A DNA stretch of 25,545 nt from Acanthamoeba lenticulata (GCA_002179805.1 NAVB01000375.1:1-25545); one strand, 5' to 3'; counted from the stretch's first letter, positions 9,673 to 18,949 are shown. The notes: a model not told the origin generated them from the sequence alone. Numbers and translations are program-made.

Positions 9673-9882
9673 GGTCTGCTTTAGTTGAGAAAAGAAAGCA
9701 GTTGTGCTTGCGGCAAGTCATTAAGAGAACTAATAACCCCTTGACAAAATCTCAATGGAGGAAACTGGTGCACACGGAAGTTCCTAGCTTTAAAATGCGC
9801 CAATTGCGGCACGTCAAAGTTCGTTCCGGCGTGCAAAGAAACGTTTGTTCCCACTGGACTTCTTCTTCGCCCCGAAATGCGG

Positions 9883-10877
9883 TCATGTGTGGCGAATGAT
9901 CTGCATCTTGCCCTCGCGCACGTAGGGCTCCACCTCCTCGCGTGGGAGGTATGCCACGGAGCCCTTCTTCAGGTTCACCGCTCCCTGGCTGGAGGAAGAG
10001 GAAGATGATGATGCAAGTCAGTAGCACGCAAATTTTTAAAATGATGATGGATGAAGGGTCCTTGACCTCGTCATGACGTAGATGTCCTCGTTGGCCCGCA
10101 CGTCTACTCGGTAGTGCACCGGTGGCTGGCTCAAGTCCTGCATAGTGCCGCACGTGTGTGGTGTTGAGAAGAGCCACGTCGTGCATGTGTGTCGTGTGCG
10201 TGTGAGCTCTGCGCGTGCGTACGGCGGTGATGTCAAGGCCCTCGCCAGCCATGTACTCAGCCACCAGGTTGCAGTACTTGTGAAAGTACTGTTGCTCGCT
10301 CTCATCGAGGTTGGGTCGGAGGGTCTCCTCGAGGACGGCTCCTTTCTCCCACCGCAGGTTCTCAATGGCCCGCCGCCGAGTCACCCTGTGCTCGCCACGC
10401 GCGGTGAGCTGCAGCGTATGGCTAGCGTTGTGTAGTTTGGAGGACGGACCCGTAAGCATGCGTGCAGTTGACGGCGCGCTGCACCGCCGCCAGGTGGACG
10501 CTCATTTCAAAATGCTGTGCCTCATCGAGTGGATTGGGTTCCTCGCTGTCGATGGCGCTGCAACGAAGCAAACCACACAACCGAATTGAGCAACAAATAG
10601 CATAAATGGTGGAAAAAACGTACTCGATCAAAGGGAAAAGCTCCTCCTCGAACACCTCTCGAACAGATTCGCGCATTTTGCCGATTAAATCACTCTGCGC
10701 GTGACGTCAAATTAGGCGAACGTTGGTACATCGAAACGCAATGGAAGAAGCTGCTACGTTGAAGGGCGGCAGGATCTCGCCCCGCGTAAGCTCGCGTATG
10801 AGTTGTATGCCCCACGTCGCGCAACGAGGCACCTCCACCACCATATCCTCAGCAACTTGAAGAGCCACCGTGTCCAT
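9883..10877 (-). CDS. PSF1: GINS complex subunit PSF1 (DNA replication)
   Basis: Six exons: 10758-10877, 10624-10694, 10450-10557, 10223-10385, 10067-10137, 9883-9988; phases agree and give 212 aa (human PSF1 is 196). The order of conserved pieces matches PSF1: IQLIRELTR near the N-terminus, the helix ENLRWEKGAVLEETLRPNL, then FHKYCNLVAEYM and GLDITADLSQPP, and a C-terminal beta domain with VNLKKGSVAYLPREEVEPYV and the end IIRHT. PSF1 joins SLD5, PSF2 and PSF3 in the GINS ring that activates the CMG helicase at replication origins in the nucleus. The start at 10877 gives a normal-length N-terminus; an in-frame upstream ATG would add an unlike sequence. The exon 3/4 junction restores the exact spacing seen between the Cys/Tyr and Leu-x-Trp landmarks in other PSF1 proteins. 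Confidence 0.9.
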
Positions 10878-11170
10878 CTCTCCTTCTCCTCTTCCGCTAG
10901 GCGAACTACCAACACAAAAAAGGCGGGAAACACTTGTCCACACAAATTCCACTTCCTTGCTGCTTGCCAACATTCAAACACTTCGCGGCCTTGTCCACTG
11001 GCGCCAACAACACGGTGGGCAGAGGGGTGGACAGCTCAACAGCACACAAGAGTAATTCTAGTACTTGCGTCAATCATAGCTCAATAAAATAGCTTTGTTG
11101 ATTGGTTTTGGCCCGACGTCGGCTCTACGACAACGTGGGGGAGGGTCACAGGTGGTGAATGTTTTGGGTT

Positions 11171-11946
11171 TTAGCGAACTTTCCTCTTGGCCATTCGCTT
11201 GGGCTTTTTCTCTTCCTCCGGCTCCTCTTCCTCCTCATCAGAGGTGGGCTGCTTCTTGGCCTTCTTGGGCGGGGGAGCCTTCCTCCTAGACTTCACCTTC
11301 TCTTCCTCTGACTCCTCTTCTTCCTCATCAGAGGTGGGCTGCTTCTTGGCCTTCTTGGGCGGGGGAGCCTTCCTCTTGGGCTTCACCTTCTCTTCCTCTG
11401 ACTCCTCTTCTTCCTCATCCGAGGTGGGAGCCTTCCTCTTGGCAGGAGCCTTCTTCTTGGCTGGTGCCTTCTTCTTGGTGGCCTTCTTCTTGGGCTGTTC
11501 TTCTTCGCTCTCACTATCGCTCTCGGCGTCGCCGTTAATCAGCGCCTCAACACGAGCCTTGTCCTTTTTCTTTAGGTCATCGAAGCCATCGAGATCGTCA
11601 GTGCTGTCGATCTTCTTGGTAGCTGCTCGTGCTCGGCTCAACTGATCAAAAATGCACGGCAAATGGAACCAACTGCGCAAAATCTAGTGTCAGCGAGGGT
11701 GCAGGTTCCTTGAACGTTCCTTGCCGGCAATCCAACTTAATTTCCCGTCGGCCACCATTACGCATGGACCCGTTGAGAGGAAGGTGAAGCGTACTCTGTC
11801 TTAGTGTCGCCCTCGGAAAAGGGGTTGGGGCTGATCTTGCCCACACGGACAGCGTCCTTTTCGATCTTCTTGTTCTTGCACTTGGTGTTCTTGCACGACG
11901 CCCTTGCCGTCTTGGCGTACTCGATACAGTAGGTGTTGGTCGACAT
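11171..11946 (-). CDS. Protein with a single PARP-type zinc finger and a Lys/Glu repeat tail
   Basis: Two exons: 11795-11946 and 11171-11672, 217 aa. The N-terminal half is a PARP-type zinc finger: YCIEYAKTARASC...KCKNKKI, VGKISPNPF, then WFHLPCIF supplying the His and last Cys. This finger, found in PARP1 and DNA ligase III, recognises DNA breaks. No catalytic PARP or ligase domain follows. The rest is highly charged, with alternating acidic (SDEEEEESEEE) and basic (KRKAPPPKKAKKQ) blocks from a 90-nt tandem repeat, ending PKRMAKRKVR, which can act as a nuclear signal. The spacing between the first Cys pair is C-x4-C in my reading, two residues longer than usual. Likely a nuclear DNA- or chromatin-associated factor; the precise role is unknown. 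Confidence 0.85.
11241..11430. repeat. 90-nt coding tandem repeat, about 2.1 copies
   Basis: The sequence GAGGTGGGCTGCTTCTTGG recurs at 11241 and 11331 and begins again at 11421, an exact 90-nt period. The first two units differ by only a few bases. Each encodes 30 residues, one acidic run plus one Lys/Pro-rich run, in the tail of the PARP-type zinc-finger protein. The period is a multiple of three, so copy-number change keeps the frame. Confidence 0.9.
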
Positions 11947-12160
11947 GTCACAGGTAGTGAGAGAGTGGGATGTGCGCAGAGACAGAACAACACCCTTGGT
12001 GAGGGTTTGACGTCTTGAGCCGTTGGTTTCGTGCTGGAACTTGGCGCCAAAAAGGAATCTCCAGAAAAAACCCGACACGAAGGGGACGAAATCTGGCGAT
12101 GTTGATTGTGGCAGCTCCATCCTTCACATCGCAGATTAATCAGGACGAATAGACTACTCC

Positions 12161-12168
12161 TTATAAGG
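12161..12168 (+). promoter_or_regulatory. Possible TATA element in the divergent promoter region
   Basis: TTATAAGG lies 64-71 nt upstream of the ATG at 12232, inside the 285-nt space shared with the divergent zinc-finger gene. Position and sequence fit a TATA box, but no start-site evidence is available. Confidence 0.35.
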
Positions 12169-12231
12169 CGAGGAAGGCCGAGACAGATCTCTGCCTTCTC
12201 TTCTTCTTCTTCTTCCAGCGGTGTGGTGAGC

Positions 12232-12587
12232 ATGGCAACACTGAAGGAAATTGAGGAGTGCCATCTTCAGGCAGTGGAGCGTGGCGAGGATTCATACACC
12301 GATCCGCGCACAGGCTATCTCGTCTTCACCTCGCGTTACCTCACCTCGCGAGGCAAATGCTGTGCGTCCAAGTGCAGGTCCGCCACCCTCCTCTCACCTG
12401 CTTGCTGCAAATGCTGACTACGTAGATACGCCACCCAAGGCACTGCCCGTACAAGCACGAGAAGGTCAAGGCCCACGAGTGCACGCCCGAAGCCTGTCCG
12501 TTCCAGGTCGGGCCCTTCCGCAACGCGCGCCCAGGGTCGGCTACGGCCCACACGTCACTGCGCCCGCAAGCCACGACGCGTGAGTGA
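12232..12587 (+). CDS. Small Cys-rich DUF5522-like protein
   Basis: Two exons: 12232-12377 and 12440-12587, 97 aa. The core, DPRTGYLVFTSRYLTSRGKCC followed by SKCRHCPYKH, matches the short DUF5522 pattern I recall (acidic-PxTGYxVFTxxYHxxRGxCCGxxCRHCPYxH), a conserved family of unknown function in bacteria and eukaryotes. The four clustered cysteines (CC..C..C) plus His could bind metal. The splice was chosen so that Arg-His-Cys-Pro-Tyr reads through the junction; it uses the acceptor CCACCCAAG. A second Cys-x-His-rich piece (AHECTPEACPF) follows, then a basic tail. No signal peptide or membrane span was seen. Confidence 0.72.
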
Positions 12588-12742
12588 GCTGCGCGCAAAA
12601 CGAGAGCTCTGTCTTCTGCTTCAGCCCCGGCGGGCGTCTCCCAAGTGCTGGCCGTATGCCGAAGGGGTTGAGCCGCTGCCTCTGTTGATCTTGTGGCAAG
12701 CCCGATAATCGATTAATCATTTGCCAACATGGTCTTCATTCT

Positions 12743-14932
12743 TCATTCGTGGGTTGATGCATCTTGGGCGATTTGCTGTGCGGCCTTGGCGGAGGCGAGG
12801 CTCAGAGCAAACGAGCCATCGGGCGCAGCCGAACGCCAGCGGTGTTCCCGCAGGCGCTCCAGCAGCCACTCGGCCGTGTCGAGGCGGTTGCGCGAGAGGC
12901 TCATCTTGAAGGCGTATTTGACGCTCTGCGCATCGGGCAGCACGCCCTCGGCATCGGCCTTGCGGATGACTTTCATGAACGCCTCGTACTGCGCCTCTCG
13001 AAGCCCACCCAGTTCCTCGTCCACTTCGACCTCTGAGTCCACCTCGGCCTCCATCTCCTCGTCCCTATGCATCGCACTCGCCGAGCGATTGCCATAACCG
13101 ACCAAGAGGCCCGCAAGGAGGCGCGAGAAGGTCCACCGAGTCGGCTCGATGCCGTGGCTCCGCTTGGCAGAGTCCAGGAAGCGTAGCGCGCCGTCGACGT
13201 CGCCCGCGCGGCCGTAGACAAAGAGCAGGGCGTTGACGTGGCCCTGGTCCAGGTGGCGCCGCGCGGCCTTGTGCGCCAGCGCGGTCCACACGCCACGGGA
13301 CCGCGCCAGGGCGTCGGCCGGTTCGGGCAGGCGGCTGCAGAGACTGAAGACCAGCGTGAAGGTGCTCGCGTTGGGCGCCACGCCGCTGGTCTGCATGTGC
13401 TCCCACAGCGCGAGGCCGCGCTCGACGTCCCCCTCCTCCTCGCACTTCTTCAGCAACACATTGTACATGCCATCGTTCGCCTCCTGGCCCTTGCTGCCCA
13501 GGAGGCCCAGGGCCTGTTCGGTGCTTACGACGCCGACGGCCATGAGCGCGCTGCAGATGTGGACGTCGGGCTCGATCGCGTGCTGGCGCATGTCGGCAAA
13601 CAGGTCGGCCAGGCACGCATGCAGGCGCTCCTGGTGCTCCTCCTGGTCTTCGCGGGGCTGTGGATCCGCGCGCGATTGGAAGCGCCGGAGCGCCGTCGGC
13701 GTCTGCTTACGCTGCTGCAGCCACTTTTGGTGGTATCGGCCGCACAGGGTGATCAGGTGCGTGATCGAGTGCTTGTTGGGCGCCACGTTGCGCCGCTGCA
13801 TCATGCCGCGCACGCGCCAGCCGGCGTCAACGTCGCCCCGCTTGGCGCAGGCGGCCAGCGCGATGTTGTATACGCGCACGGCGTCGGGCGCGGGCACGGC
13901 CTGGTCGTCCTCGATGACCTGCAGCAGAGCCAGCGTCTGGTCGAGCCCGCCCTTCTGCGCGGCGAGTTCCACCATGGTGGCGTGGAAGATCGAGTCGGGC
14001 ACGATCCCGCGCTGCTCCATCTCGTCCAGCACGCGCGGGACCGTCTCTGGCGTGCCGGCCGACAGAAGGGCGGTCATCGTCGTCAGGCCCGGCTGGAGGC
14101 CGTGGGCTTGCATCAGCTCCAACACGCCAAAGGCCCGCTCGACCTGCTGGTCCTTGCCGCAGGCCTGGACCAGCTGGCAATAGGCGCGCTCGTCGGGCGC
14201 AAAGCCCAGCTGGTCCGTCGACGACGGCAATGACGAACGGCCGTGGAGGTCCTCGAGGACGTCAAGCATGACACCGCTGGCCCCGGGTAGGCCGACCATC
14301 GCGCCCAGCAGCGCGTGGAGCTCGTCCAGGTTGGCCGGCCGGGCGCGCCGCACGATCGGGAACACGTCGGCCTCGAGGTTGAGGCCGCCCACGCCCTGGC
14401 CCTTGCCGTTCTCGGTTCCACGCTGTATGAGGTTGTTGAGCAGGCCGAGGGTGCGGGCGAGACGCGACAGGTCGATTTCAGCCTTACCGCCGTCCTTGGT
14501 CCATCGATCCACGGCCCGCTTGACCTCCTGGATGCCCGTCAGCCCAGGGCCACCGCCGCCCCCATGCGGTGGCCGCTGCTGTGTGTGCGCGGGGTCGCGA
14601 CCCTTGTTGCCGGCCCGCCGCTGCGGCTCGCCGTTGTGTTTGTTGTTGTCTGTGCCGCGCGAGTGCCTTTTGGGGTGGTCCGACTGATCGAAGCTCCGGC
14701 GCCCGGCTCGGGGTGGCGAAGAGCTGGCTGACGAAGTAGAGTGCGTGCGGAGCAGCGAGGGGGAAGGAGAAGAGGAATGGAAGAGAAGGAACCGTCCCGG
14801 GGGCCGGTGGGCAGGTAGTGAATCGATGTAAGGGCGAAATCGATGTGTGCCAGGAAACCGCTCGCGAGCACAAGAAGTACTGGGTTGCAGGTACGAAGCG
14901 AAACCGTACCTGCCAGCAAGGGTGGTGCGCAT
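12743..14932 (-). CDS. Pentatricopeptide repeat (PPR) protein, probably mitochondrial
   Basis: One uninterrupted 729-codon frame, unusual in this intron-dense region. The first 100 residues are rich in Arg, Ser and Pro with almost no acids, as in mitochondrial targeting sequences. From about residue 245 on, PPR units of about 35 residues can be read, for example YCQLVQACGKDQQVERAFGV, VYNIALAACAKRGDVDAGWR and MYNVLLKKCEEEGDVERGLA, each followed by a short second helix and a xxPNxxT-type turn. PPR proteins bind single-stranded RNA and act in organellar RNA processing, editing or translation. A low-complexity linker with an acidic run (EEMEAEVDSEVEVDEELG) interrupts the last repeats. No DYW or SMR domain is present, so the likely role is RNA binding alone. 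The ATG at 14932 starts the targeting-like segment. Confidence 0.9.
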   Translation of the reverse strand: MRTTLAGRYGFASYLQPSTSCARERFPGTHRFRPYIDSLPAHRPPGRFLLFHSSSPSPSLLRTHSTSSASSSPPRAGRRSFDQSDHPKRHSRGTDNNKHNGEPQRRAGNKGRDPAHTQQRPPHGGGGGPGLTGIQEVKRAVDRWTKDGGKAEIDLSRLARTLGLLNNLIQRGTENGKGQGVGGLNLEADVFPIVRRARPANLDELHALLGAMVGLPGASGVMLDVLEDLHGRSSLPSSTDQLGFAPDERAYCQLVQACGKDQQVERAFGVLELMQAHGLQPGLTTMTALLSAGTPETVPRVLDEMEQRGIVPDSIFHATMVELAAQKGGLDQTLALLQVIEDDQAVPAPDAVRVYNIALAACAKRGDVDAGWRVRGMMQRRNVAPNKHSITHLITLCGRYHQKWLQQRKQTPTALRRFQSRADPQPREDQEEHQERLHACLADLFADMRQHAIEPDVHICSALMAVGVVSTEQALGLLGSKGQEANDGMYNVLLKKCEEEGDVERGLALWEHMQTSGVAPNASTFTLVFSLCSRLPEPADALARSRGVWTALAHKAARRHLDQGHVNALLFVYGRAGDVDGALRFLDSAKRSHGIEPTRWTFSRLLAGLLVGYGNRSASAMHRDEEMEAEVDSEVEVDEELGGLREAQYEAFMKVIRKADAEGVLPDAQSVKYAFKMSLSRNRLDTAEWLLERLREHRWRSAAPDGSFALSLASAKAAQQIAQDASTHE

Positions 14933-15048
14933 TGTGAGCCAGAGGTCTGTGGCGTCGAAAATAAAATAACAATATTTATTTTGGCATTTTCAAGACATGA
15001 GAGTGTGTGTACCAGCGATGAGCGATTTCTCATGTCAAGGTACAATAA

Positions 15049-15143
15049 CCGGCTGTGGCGCAATTGGTAGCGCGGTAGACTGTAGTCTGTGATTACCCTC
15101 GGTAGTTATCTATCGGTTCCTGGTTCGAGTCCGGGCAGCCGGA
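15049..15143 (+). tRNA. tRNA-Tyr(GUA) with a 22-nt intron, copy 1
   Basis: Acceptor CCGGCTG/CAGCCGG, discriminator A73, D arm GCGC...GCGC, anticodon stem GTAGA/TCTAT, anticodon GUA, T arm CCTGG-TTCGAGT-CCGGG. A 22-nt insert follows position 37, the standard place for nuclear tRNA introns; the mature tRNA is 73 nt. A T6 terminator lies at 15148-15153. The C1-G72 pair is the eukaryotic tRNA-Tyr identity element. Confidence 0.95.
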
Positions 15144-15245
15144 ATGCTTTTTTCGTGCTGTGCCAGCAGGCACCACAGCCATTCTCTCGAAATGAAGGAC
15201 CACACCAAACCACCCGGTGGTCGGTGAAGGAGATGTGGCGCGCAG

Positions 15246-15542
15246 GACTCGCCGCTGATGGCGGGCCAGCACCCCGTGCTGGGGCTCGACGTGTGGGCAG
15301 CACGCCTACTACCTGCTGCGCCACAACCGCCGCCCCGAATACATGGTGGCACGTCGTCAACTGAGTGCGTTGTGCGCTTGTCTCGGTCGTCGTGTGGTCG
15401 GAATGGACTTTGCACAACTCTAACGACCCTGTTTTATTGCTTGTCACAGGACGTGGTGGCGCACTACTACGACGAAGCCCGGACACAGTTGGAGATGATG
15501 ACCACTGCCAGGCTTTATTCAAGAGTTAGTCTCTGTGCTTGA
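15246..15542 (+). pseudogene. 3' relic of an Fe/Mn superoxide dismutase gene
   Basis: From 15246, just after an acceptor-like GGCGCGCAG, the sequence encodes DSPLMAGQHPVLGLDVW, then after a one-base shift HAYYLLRHNRRPEY, then after another shift WWHVVN. This follows the C-terminal half of Fe/Mn superoxide dismutases, including the metal-ligand signature DVWEHAYYL, which the first frameshift breaks at the Glu. After an intron-like stretch ending TTGTCACAG (15449), a second exon-like piece encodes DVVAHYYDEARTQLEMM, the usual C-terminal helix. No N-terminal half is present: tRNA-Tyr ends at 15143 and nothing SOD-like lies between. The fragment overlaps the 3' end of the convergent F-box gene. 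It is most simply a truncated, decayed copy; sequencing errors could cause the shifts but not the missing half. Confidence 0.7.
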
Positions 15543-16904
15543 TGTGAAGGTGGCAAGATAGGCTTCCACTGATGGCCGATTGGTGGTGCAATGATCTTGA
15601 CTTGCTCACCCGTCTGTGTAAAGTGGACACCCACATGCAGTGGCCAGTCTGCCGCGCCAAGGCTGGTCATGACCTGTTTGTTTTGTTTGTTAATGCAAAA
15701 TACTGTCAGCTACCACTTCCCCCTCCCCCCAACAACAACGATGCAGGCCATGCAGTATGACAGGTGAATGTACATAAGGCTGGTGGACCATGGTGAAGTT
15801 CTTGAAGAAGATCACATAAGGATGGATCGTGTTTGGCTTCTTCTCTGTCTCTACTGCAGGGAATCGTCTTGTCAGGTAGGCAGCTCTGTACTCACCCACA
15901 AAAGTTATGGTGGGAATGCAGCAGCCAGCCAGCCAGCAGAACAGGATAAGGGGGGATTTATGTACTGTGCCCACTCAGGAGCTTGTGCTGTGGTGGCAAG
16001 GTCACACAGGCCGATCTGCACACTGATCACGTCCCCGTGGGAGTACTTGGCGGGCGCACGATCTTTTTGGCTGCTCCATCCACCACATAAATTAGAAAAT
16101 TATTTGTTAAAAAAAATAAATGTAAAAAATACTAAATATCAATTTGCATGTGCCGTACGGGGCGTGAGCGCCGTAGCTATGGATGTCACCATCACTGTAG
16201 TAGCTTGCAGCAAAGTAGGTCGGGTATCGGGAGGCAAGCCAATTGTCACCCAGGCTGAATGTGGGCTCGGTCGCCACAGGTTCGAGTCGTGGCCGAGCAG
16301 TGGCTACCGACAGGCAAAAGTAGGTGCCTGTACGCATTTAACAAGAAATATGAGCCTTTTATTGATTTACTTTGAATAATGATAATAAGAATTAAATATA
16401 ATGACATACTGGGGTGGCAGTCAATGAGAAAGTGTGTTGTAGAGGGCTCATATGGTGCTGCGGTGACATAGGCGGTGTTGGCCTCGACCGAAGGGTAGCC
16501 CCGCCAGCTCCCTGCACCATCATAATGGGCCAGGCGTGCAGTGTCATCAATGGTCACGTGGCGACTATTCTCTCGATCAAAAGTTGGCAACGTGATGGCC
16601 TGCACACCCACTTTGAACGTTGGTCACCTGTGCGTCACTGAAGAAGGGGGAGCAGGCATTGAGAGGGAAAGAAGGGGGGGGGGCGCACGGCAAGGAGGAC
16701 GGGGTTGGAAAGAACGAGTGTGTGGAAGCTCTGACACGTGAGTGCGGCCCGGGCCACAACGCCCTGTTTGTAAGCCACCCAACAAAAACACGGGCAGTGA
16801 GTCTCTTCGTCCTGGTGAACCACTAGCAAAGAAGGGGGAGGCACCGGGCTGTTTGATAAAAAGGAGAGGATGTGGTCCCACATTTCCAACGGTAGCCCAG
16901 CCAT
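15515..16904 (-). CDS. F-box protein with a C-terminal SPRY-like domain
   Basis: Seven exons: 16845-16904, 16689-16763, 16410-16599, 16159-16327, 16006-16070, 15774-15853, 15515-15673; all phases agree and give 265 aa. Residues 1-45 are an F-box (LPLEMWDHILSFL, ARAALTCQSFHTLV) that should bind Skp1 in an SCF ubiquitin ligase. From about residue 110 the order of pieces resembles a SPRY beta-sandwich: YFCLSVATARP, YPTYFAASYYSDG, YSHGDVISVQIGL, VIFFKN and DWPLHVGVHFTQTGEQVKI, the last close to the usual SPRY end. SPRY domains recruit substrates, so the protein is probably a substrate receptor for ubiquitylation. The exon 2/3 junction is the least secure. The stop codon overlaps an AATAAA (15514-15519) that may be the poly(A) signal. 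A run of ten G lies in intron 2 (16674-16683). The gene lies between two inverted tRNA-Tyr genes. Confidence 0.75.
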
Positions 16905-17026
16905 GTGTGGGAGTACGGGCGTACGGGTAGGCAAAGCTTTCTCTTTGGTTCTCTTCGTGCAAGGCCGACGCCGCAGGTTCACATAAAAGGCACCTGGCTG
17001 TAGCAAAACAGAAGATAAAAAAGCAT

Positions 17027-17121
17027 TCCGGCTGCCCGGACTCGAACCAGGAACCGATAGATAACTACCGAGGGTAATCACAGACTACAGTCTACCGCGC
17101 TACCAATTGCGCCACAGCCGG
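17027..17121 (-). tRNA. tRNA-Tyr(GUA) with a 22-nt intron, copy 2
   Basis: The 95-nt sequence is the reverse complement of the gene at 15049-15143, including the intron. The identity continues into both flanks (CAATAA before, ATGCTTTTTT after), so the repeat unit is about 110 nt. The terminator T6 is at 17017-17022 on the minus strand. Confidence 0.95.
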
Positions 17122-17205
17122 TTATTGAAGACGATAGCGAAAAATTTGCAACAAGTACTCGTCGGCTGGCCTCGGCTTTGTTGTTCAACCGTTTGTGGGG
17201 TAGAG

Positions 17206-18949
17206 ATGGAAGTGCCAGAGACAGAGTTGGTGCCGCAGTTCCTTCTCCTTCCAAGCGGAGCGGCATTCAGTGTGCTGCGAACTGGTACGTCGGCTGGGGT
17301 TACTGCGCGCAGTTTGTGACAAGGTCGTGTGGTTAGATTTGGCTTCGTGCGGAGATGGCACAAGCTTTGCACGCCTCTGTGCCGCTTGCGAGGCGCTGCA
17401 GCATGGCCGCACGCAAGAGGCCAAGACCCTTGCACTGCCCCTCGCACAACTCGCCTGGGAAAAGGTGCCTCACTGCCCCCTCCAAATCGGTTGAGCCTAC
17501 GTCGTGCATCCTCACTGCCTCTTGCTGCAGCTACACGAAGGGCACTGGAAGGACGTGGCGCTGGCCTGGAGACAGCTCTATGCGCACGCGTCACTTGTAA
17601 AGGCCCTCGCCCTCGCTGTAGAGGACCAATTCGACCTCGCCCTCGGCGCGCTTGACCTGGCGCTGCTCATGGGCGGTGGGCCGCACGCCATGCCGCGCGA
17701 GCTGTGGGACAACCTCCACGCCCTGGTTGCCCTGTGCCAGGCTCGGTGGCGCGACCAGTTGGTGTCCGCCGGGGCTGCGGCCGAGCCGCGACTCGAGCCG
17801 GTCACGGCCGACGCCAAAGTGGTAGAAGAAGAAACAGAAGAACCAAAAGAAGAAGCCACAGAAGAGGACGTGAAAGAGGATGAAGTCAAGCTCAACACGC
17901 GACCGCTGGAGCGAGTCCATCGACCGTCGATGGAGCGTTTCTTGCGCGACTACATGCGACCTGGACGGCCAGTCATCATCACCGGTAAGCCCTGCAGCGC
18001 GCTCTCGTGTCGTCGCAACTGCTCTGAGCAAGAAGAGATCTCGTTGGTGCCCCCTGCCCATAGGTTGCATGGACGGCTGGCCAGCGATGAAGGACCGCGC
18101 CTGGGCCAACCTGGACTACCTCAAGGTGCAACTTTAAATTATTTTTTAAAATTTATAATATTAATTTAAATTTTTTATTTTAATTTCGTAATTCTTGTGG
18201 CGTTCGTCAGTCGATCGCAGGACCACGTACGGTGCCGGTCGAGGTTGGGGCGCACTACCTGCACCCAGAGTGGAGCCAGCAGCTCATGAGCTTTGCTCAG
18301 TTTGTCGACAACCACGTCACAAGGCCGCAGTCGGCCTCTGGTCGTGGCTATCTCGCTCAGGCACGCACCTCACGTCCCTGTTGGTTTGGTTTTCTCGTCT
18401 CGTCGATTGTCACTCGAGTGTCTCACGTCGGGTGGTGCAGATCGAGCTGTTCGAGCTCGTGCCGGAGCTGCGACGCGACTTTGGCATCCCCGACTATTGC
18501 GGACTCGGGAGCGGCAGCGGCGACGTCAAGATCCAGGCCTGGTTCGGGCCCGTTGGCACCGTCTCGCCCCTGCACGAGGTCACCACCCACGCCGCTGCTT
18601 CCCCCGTGCGCCTGGCTGGCGTCGTGATTGGTTGACCATTGACATGGCGAGCATACATGTGAGCCAGGATCCGTACCACAACCTGCTGGCGCAGGTCGTG
18701 GGCCGCAAGCGGATCGTGCTGTTCGGGCCCGACAACACGCCCCGGCTCTACGCGCACCAGACAAGCCTCAAGAACACGTCTCAGGTGGACGTCGAGCGAC
18801 CGGACCTGGCGCGGTTCCCGCTGTTTGCCGAGGCGCAAGGCGAGGAGCTCGTGCTGGAGGCGGGCGAGATGCTCTACCTCCCGCCGCACTACTGGCACTT
18901 TGTGCGCTCGCTCGCCGTCAGCTTCTCCATCAGCTTTTGGTGGGACTAG
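17206..18949 (+). CDS. JmjC-domain oxygenase of the JMJD5/KDM8 type
   Basis: Seven exons: 17206-17284, 17313-17464, 17531-17984, 18064-18125, 18211-18360, 18441-18578, 18668-18949; phases agree and give 438 aa. The N-terminal half carries the JMJD5-type helical piece [19 protein letters not shown], then an acidic linker rich in Glu. The JmjC core has RPVIITG, the Fe ligands His344-x-Asp346 ([17 protein letters not shown]) and distal His422 ([13 protein letters not shown]), and ends SFSISFWWD as in JMJD5. Such enzymes use Fe(II) and 2-oxoglutarate to hydroxylate protein arginines, with proposed histone-tail activities, mainly in the nucleus. Intron 5 starts with GC rather than GT. Exon 1 and its 28-nt intron are weak; the true N-terminus may differ. 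Confidence 0.87.

Noticed and set aside
13233..14233. Two long plus-strand open frames (316 and 331 codons)
   Set aside because: Both are antisense shadows of the PPR coding sequence, with no recognisable motif.
15089..15150. Matching short peptides readable from 15089 (+) and 17081 (-)
   Set aside because: They are translations of the two tRNA-Tyr genes.
16262..16310. A GGTTCGAGTC B-box-like element in a strong hairpin (GCTCGG...CCGAGC), suggesting another tRNA
   Set aside because: No acceptor, D or anticodon arm can be built around it, and it lies inside a phase-consistent exon of the F-box/SPRY gene.
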